The notes beneath the pieces are model-generated. The model made no database searches, was not told the origin of the DNA, and saw only the letters and a program-made list of their open reading frames with translations. 8,995 nt of DNA from DASZMJ01 sp035551935 (lineage in GTDB: Bacteria > Planctomycetota > Planctomycetia > Isosphaerales > Isosphaeraceae): assembly GCA_035551935.1 (NCBI GenBank), contig DASZMJ010000240.1, positions 1-8,995 on the forward strand, written 5' to 3'. Made by a program: the position numbers and the translations under genes. This document shows, piece after piece, positions 5,739 through 8,995 of the stretch. How positions within the stretch are numbered: the first letter of the stretch is position 1; every line of letters begins with the position of its first letter.

Positions 5739-6851
5739 TCAACCGGCCGCGACCACGGTGGGGGCGCCGCCGGTGACGGGCGTGACCGTGACGGTCGTGG
5801 TCGTGGTCGGCGATGCCTGGTTGATCGCGCCGAAGGGCGGGGTCGGGAAGAGGTTCGTCTCGGGGCTCGGCGTCGTGACGACGCCCGCGGGGGGCAGGCC
5901 GGCCAGCGGCGGCCCGACCTGGACGACGTCGTCGACGGTGCGGACCGGCCCGCGCTTGCTGACGACGTCCTGGATCTGCCGGATCCGGTGCGCCGGGTCG
6001 ACCACGACGCCGAGGAAATAGGGCGTCGCCGACGACGGCAGCATGACGGGCGCGCCGGTGATCGTCGCGATGTTCGGCGGGGTGTCGAGGTTCGTGTCGC
6101 CGACGACGAAGTTGAACGTCGGGGCCGTCGACACCGGCGGGATGTTGCTCACGGTGTAGCTGGCGACGACGGCGCTGGTCCGGAAGTCGCGCGTCGGCGA
6201 GGCGACGATCTCGACCTGCACCGGCGCCTGGGTGCTCGTGGCGACGGTGCCGTAGTTGCCGACCCGGATGCTCGGCACGATCACGTCGCCCGGCTGCATC
6301 TGCGGCGGCACGCTGAATGCGACGGTCCGCAGGTCGGGCAGGTTCGGGCTGACGAGCACCGGCACGCCGAACGTGTTGAACGGCGCATTGGGCGTCGCGA
6401 AGTAGAGGTAGATCTTGTGCCCCGAGGTCGGGAAGCCGGGCAGCTCCGACAGCGGCGGCAGCGTCAGGTTGGCGGTCTCCTGCACGACCCCGGCCTGCGG
6501 GACGCTCGGGAAGCCGACCGTGGCGATGCCGACCAGGCCCGGCCCGAGCCGCCGCCGCGGCGAGATGTAGACGCCGACGGTCGTCGGGATCGAGTTGGCC
6601 GTGCCGGTGCCGATCCCGAGCGCCGCCAGCGGCTCGACCAGGGTCTGGTTGCCGGTATTCGTCAGGTTGATCGTCACCGACAACGGGCCGCCGTACGACG
6701 TCGCCGGCGCCGCGAAGCCGCTGACCGAGACGCTCGGCAGCGAGGTGCCCAGCGGCGAATAGGCCAACAGCTCGCGCCCCTCGAGCCGCTCCGGGGCCAG
6801 CGGCGAAGGCCGGCGGCGTCGGCCGCGCCCCGATTCGAATCGCAACACCAT
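5739..6851 (-). CDS. Secreted LEPR-XLL-motif protein with CARDB-like domains
   Basis: From ATG 6851 the product is 370 aa. A basic N-terminus (GRGRRRRPS) leads into APERLEGRELLA (19-30), a variant of the LEPR-XLL motif found near the start of many exported planctomycete proteins. The rest is beta-rich with few Cys or catalytic-type residues. The segment around 40-165 (VTINLTNTGNQTLVEP, GVYIS) and the segment around 170-315 (PDLRTVAFSVPPQMQPGDVI, then IRVGNYGTVAT and PYFLGVVVDP) look like two CARDB-type, Ig-like adhesion or scaffold modules. The C-terminus is a Thr/Val-rich tail with five consecutive Thr. An earlier in-frame start at 6986 would add 45 residues lacking this pattern. A GGGAGG at 6860-6855 favours 6851, although its spacing of about 3 nt is tight. 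It converges on the lipoprotein gene with a 20-nt gap and no recognisable terminator. It is probably an extracellular or cell-surface protein; the partner is unknown. Confidence 0.82.
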   Translation of the reverse strand: MVLRFESGRGRRRRPSPLAPERLEGRELLAYSPLGTSLPSVSVSGFAAPATSYGGPLSVTINLTNTGNQTLVEPLAALGIGTGTANSIPTTVGVYISPRRRLGPGLVGIATVGFPSVPQAGVVQETANLTLPPLSELPGFPTSGHKIYLYFATPNAPFNTFGVPVLVSPNLPDLRTVAFSVPPQMQPGDVIVPSIRVGNYGTVATSTQAPVQVEIVASPTRDFRTSAVVASYTVSNIPPVSTAPTFNFVVGDTNLDTPPNIATITGAPVMLPSSATPYFLGVVVDPAHRIRQIQDVVSKRGPVRTVDDVVQVGPPLAGLPPAGVVTTPSPETNLFPTPPFGAINQASPTTTTTVTVTPVTGGAPTVVAAG

Positions 6852-6923
6852 GCACCTCCCGGTTGTCCGGCCGACCGTCCGCGGATGCGGGCCCGCCCGC
6901 CCGCCGTCTCGATTCTCATTGTC

Positions 6924-6937
6924 GTCCGCCGGCGGAC
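6924..6937. repeat. 14-bp perfect palindrome in the divergent proS region
   Basis: GTCCGCCGGCGGAC is perfectly self-complementary. It lies in the 280-bp region between the CARDB-like gene and proS, about 75 nt upstream of the CARDB-like start. It could be a dimeric regulator site for either gene, but GC-rich palindromes arise easily in this base composition. The rest of the region shows only the proS -10 and Shine-Dalgarno; I see no tRNA, T-box or other riboswitch-like structure. Confidence 0.4.
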
Positions 6938-7072
6938 CCCGCCCGCGCGCTTTTTCGCCGAACCGGATGGTTTTCGGCCTTGTCATACAACGGGTTACGG
7001 TGGCTCCGCCGGGCGCGGTCGGCCGGCCTTTGCCGGTCGTCGCGGATCGGCCGCGCGGGCGGTCGGCGGTTC

Positions 7073-7081
7073 TGGTATGCT
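7073..7081 (+). promoter_or_regulatory. Extended -10 element upstream of proS
   Basis: TGGTATGCT matches an extended -10 (TGn followed by TATnnT). No -35 is recognisable 16-18 nt upstream, which is tolerated with an extended -10. Transcription would start near 7088, giving a leader of about 44 nt, too short for a T-box. Confidence 0.45.
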
Positions 7082-7116
7082 AGTCCGTCGGTCCCGAGAA
7101 TCCGAGTCGATCCGGT

Positions 7117-7122
7117 AAGGAG
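7117..7122 (+). promoter_or_regulatory. Shine-Dalgarno of proS
   Basis: AAGGAG stands 9 nt before the GTG at 7132 and supports that GTG as the start. It is the clearest ribosome-binding site in the window. Confidence 0.8.
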
Positions 7123-7131
7123 TGCCCCCTC

Positions 7132-8865
7132 GTGCGCTGGTCGCAGACGCTGATCCCGACGCTCAAGGAGACCCCGGCCGACGCCGTGGCGCCGAGCCAC
7201 GTCCTCTTGCTCCGCGCCGGCATGGTCCGCCCCCTCGGCTCCGGGGCCTACACGTACCTGCCGCTGGGCCTTCGCGTCCTGCGGAAGGTCGAGCGGCTCA
7301 TCCGCGAGGAGCTCGACGCCGCCGGCGCCGTCGAGCTGCTCATGCCGGCGCTCCACCCCGTCGAGCTCTGGCGCGAGTCGGGCCGGTACGACCACATGGG
7401 CGGCATCCTGATGGAGCTCCGGCTCGGCGGCGACCGCCACGTCGTGCTCGGCCCGACGCACGAGGAGGTCATCACCGACCTGCTCCGCGACATCGTCAGC
7501 TCGTACAAGCAGCTCCCGATCACCCTGTATCAGATCCAGGCCAAGTTCCGCGACGAGCCGAGGCCGCGGTTCGGCGTCCTCCGGACCCGCGAGTTCCTCA
7601 TGAAGGACGCCTACAGCTTCGGCGTCGACCTCGAGCAACTCAACGCCAGCTACGACGCCATGTATGCCGCCTACTGCCGGATCTTCGACCGTTGCGGCGT
7701 GCCCTACGTCGTCGTCGAGGCCGAGAGCGGCCCGATCGGCGGCGACTCGTCGCACGAGTTCATGGTCCCCTCGGCCACCGGCGAGGACGTCGTCATCCAG
7801 TGCCCGTCCTGCGGCTACGCCGCCAACCGCGAGAAGGCCGAGGTCGGCCCCTCGACCCGACCCGAGCCCGCCGCCGACGCCCCGCCCTACCGGCGCGTGG
7901 CCACGCCCGACCGCCGGACGATCCACGAGGTCTGCGACTTCCTCAAGGTCCCCGAGTCCGGCAGCGCCAAGCTCCTCGTCTATCTCGCCGACGGCCGGCC
8001 CGTCGGCGTCCTGATCCGCGGCGACCACGAGGCCAACGAGGCCAAGGTCCGCCGCGCCTTCGGCGCCTCGACGCTCGTCGCCGCCGACGCCGAGGCGATC
8101 CAGAAGGCCACCGGCGCCCCGATGGGCTTCCTCGGGCCCGTCGGCGCGATGATCCCGCTCGCGATCGACCAGGCCGTCGCCGCGATGCCGACCGTGGTCG
8201 TCGGCGGCAACGAGGTCGACGTGCACCTCACCGGCGTCGTCCCCGGCCGCGACTTCCCGCTCGACCGCGTCGCCGACCTCCGCGCCGCCGGGCACGGCGA
8301 CGCCTGCCCGCGGTGCGGGTCGGCGCTGGAGGTCAAGCAGGGGATCGAGATCGGCCACGTCTTCAAGCTCGGCACGAAGTACTCGAAGGCGATGGGCGCC
8401 ACGTTCCTCGACGAGCACGGCCAGGCCGCGCCGATGATCATGGGCTGCTACGGCATCGGCCTGAACCGCATCCTCGCCGCCGCCGTCGAGGCCGGCCACG
8501 ACGACAACGGCATCCGCTGGCCGTTGCCGATCGCCCCCTACGAGGTCTTGGTTGTCCCCCTCCAGGTCCAGTCCGAGGCCGTCCGCGCCGCGGCCGACGA
8601 GCTGGCGGCGCAGCTCGAGGGCCACGGCGTCGACGTCCTCGTCGACGACCGCGACCAGCGCCCCGGCGTCAAGTTCAAGGACGCCGATCTGATCGGTATC
8701 CCCCTGCGCGTCGTCGTCGGCGAGCGCGGGCTGAAGGAGGGGATCGTCGAGGTCAAGTGGCGCACCGACGCCTCCCCCCACAACGTCGCCGCCGCCACCG
8801 CCGCCGCCTCCATCCTCGCCGAGCTCGAGGCGACGCGGAAGACGTTCGAGCCGAAGGCGAGATAA
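7132..8865 (+). CDS. proS: Prolyl-tRNA synthetase (bacterial type, with editing insertion)
   Basis: The 577-aa cytoplasmic class II aminoacyl-tRNA synthetase charges tRNA-Pro with proline; the length matches bacterial ProRS (E. coli about 572 aa). MRWSQTLIPTLKETPADA and VRPLGSGAYTYLPLGLRVLR are the typical N-terminus and motif 1 region. GPTHEE (107-112) is part of the active site. Motif 2 runs through KFRDEPRPRFGVLRTREF (138-155), and motif 3 is GCYGIGLNR (438-446). Between motifs 2 and 3 lies the insertion domain (about 230-390) that deacylates mischarged Ala-tRNA-Pro. It is bordered by CPSCGYAAN (from 224) and CPRC (392-395), followed by EIGHVFKLGTKYS. The C-terminal anticodon-binding domain includes LVDDRDQRPGVKFKDADLIG. 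The start is GTG with a clear Shine-Dalgarno 9 nt upstream. It is a monocistronic-looking gene, divergent from the CARDB-like gene. All key motifs are intact. Confidence 0.98.
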   Translation: MRWSQTLIPTLKETPADAVAPSHVLLLRAGMVRPLGSGAYTYLPLGLRVLRKVERLIREELDAAGAVELLMPALHPVELWRESGRYDHMGGILMELRLGGDRHVVLGPTHEEVITDLLRDIVSSYKQLPITLYQIQAKFRDEPRPRFGVLRTREFLMKDAYSFGVDLEQLNASYDAMYAAYCRIFDRCGVPYVVVEAESGPIGGDSSHEFMVPSATGEDVVIQCPSCGYAANREKAEVGPSTRPEPAADAPPYRRVATPDRRTIHEVCDFLKVPESGSAKLLVYLADGRPVGVLIRGDHEANEAKVRRAFGASTLVAADAEAIQKATGAPMGFLGPVGAMIPLAIDQAVAAMPTVVVGGNEVDVHLTGVVPGRDFPLDRVADLRAAGHGDACPRCGSALEVKQGIEIGHVFKLGTKYSKAMGATFLDEHGQAAPMIMGCYGIGLNRILAAAVEAGHDDNGIRWPLPIAPYEVLVVPLQVQSEAVRAAADELAAQLEGHGVDVLVDDRDQRPGVKFKDADLIGIPLRVVVGERGLKEGIVEVKWRTDASPHNVAAATAAASILAELEATRKTFEPKAR

Positions 8866-8911
8866 CTGCTAGTATCCTGAGTTACCAGTTCGGTCTGGAA
8901 TCCGTGGGGTG

Positions 8912-8935
8912 GCCCGGACAACTTGTTGTCCGGGC
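8912..8935. repeat. Perfect palindrome downstream of proS
   Basis: GCCCGGACAAC (8912-8922) and GTTGTCCGGGC (8925-8935) are exact reverse complements around TT, giving a very stable hairpin about 47 nt after the proS stop. No T-tract follows, so it is not a classical intrinsic terminator. It may protect or end the proS mRNA, or be a copy of a dispersed palindromic element. Confidence 0.75.
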
Positions 8936-8941
8936 GGCGCA

Positions 8942-8956
8942 GCCGCAAGAGGCGGC
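8942..8956. repeat. Small hairpin next to the 3' palindrome
   Basis: GCCGC-AAGAG-GCGGC forms a 5-bp stem with a 5-nt loop, 6 nt after the larger palindrome. The two hairpins in tandem look like one composite intergenic element. No gene is visible in 8866-8995; open frames on the minus strand here are antisense to proS. Confidence 0.4.
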
Positions 8957-8995
8957 GGGCCAAGGCGTTCGGGCGGCCTCTCGTCGCTGCGCGAC

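Noticed and set aside
4399..6855. 818-aa minus-strand open frame
   Set aside because: Antisense to the lipoprotein gene and out of frame with the CARDB-like gene; the Arg/Ala/Asp-rich sequence lacks any recognisable domain.
4482..7118. 878-aa plus-strand open frame
   Set aside because: Runs across two real genes on opposite strands; composition is Arg/Gly/Pro noise typical of GC-rich shadow frames.
6852..7131. T-box or other riboswitch before proS
   Set aside because: The predicted leader is only about 44 nt, with no T-box consensus or terminator-antiterminator pair.
6916..8963. Minus-strand open frames (621 and 141 aa) opposite proS
   Set aside because: Exact antisense of the conserved proS gene, with acidic repeated V/D/G/L translation that mirrors its codons.

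Overview
The window is a very GC-rich (roughly 70% or more by eye) bacterial chromosomal segment. It is probably from a planctomycete, most likely an Isosphaeraceae-like lineage. The lineage call is an inference. It rests on the extreme GC, the Arg/Ala/Gly-rich proteins, an N-terminal APERLEGRELLA motif of the LEPR-XLL kind typical of exported planctomycete proteins, and the loosely packed genes in mixed orientation. I see no rRNA, tRNA, CRISPR array, transposase or phage gene.

Layout: (1) Positions 1-54 hold a nested palindromic repeat that abuts a stop codon. (2) Three genes lie in the same orientation on the minus strand. Read in their own direction, they are an OB-fold/HD-domain YhaM-like 3'-5' exoribonuclease (4257 to 3259), a membrane-anchored type-1 periplasmic-binding-fold protein (3058 to 1682) and a two-transmembrane sensor histidine kinase (1566 to 55). 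A good sigma70-like promoter (TTGACC-N18-TACAAT) precedes the exoribonuclease. An AT-rich island with a dyad and a second candidate promoter precedes the kinase. (3) Divergent from these, on the plus strand, is a predicted lipoprotein of unknown function (4489-5718). (4) It converges, with a 20-nt gap, on a minus-strand secreted protein with LEPR-XLL and CARDB-like domains (6851 to 5739). (5) A 280-bp divergent intergenic region leads to proS, prolyl-tRNA synthetase (7132-8865), with a clear Shine-Dalgarno and an extended -10. (6) The last 130 bp contain a perfect 11-bp-stem palindrome and a second small hairpin.

Functionally, proS and the exoribonuclease are housekeeping genes (translation and RNA turnover). 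The most interesting local association is the binding-fold protein beside a histidine kinase, with no transporter permease or ATPase in view. This suggests a ligand-sensing pair in the general style of LuxP/LuxQ or TorT/TorS, but that is inference only. No response regulator is visible, so the partner would lie elsewhere or to the left of the window. The lipoprotein and the CARDB-like protein are cell-envelope proteins of unknown role. I found no convincing new multi-gene defence or mobile system. The second-look items are the palindromes at both window edges, the sensor pair, the regulatory islands, and a coding-like reading frame that continues past the exoribonuclease stop codon.
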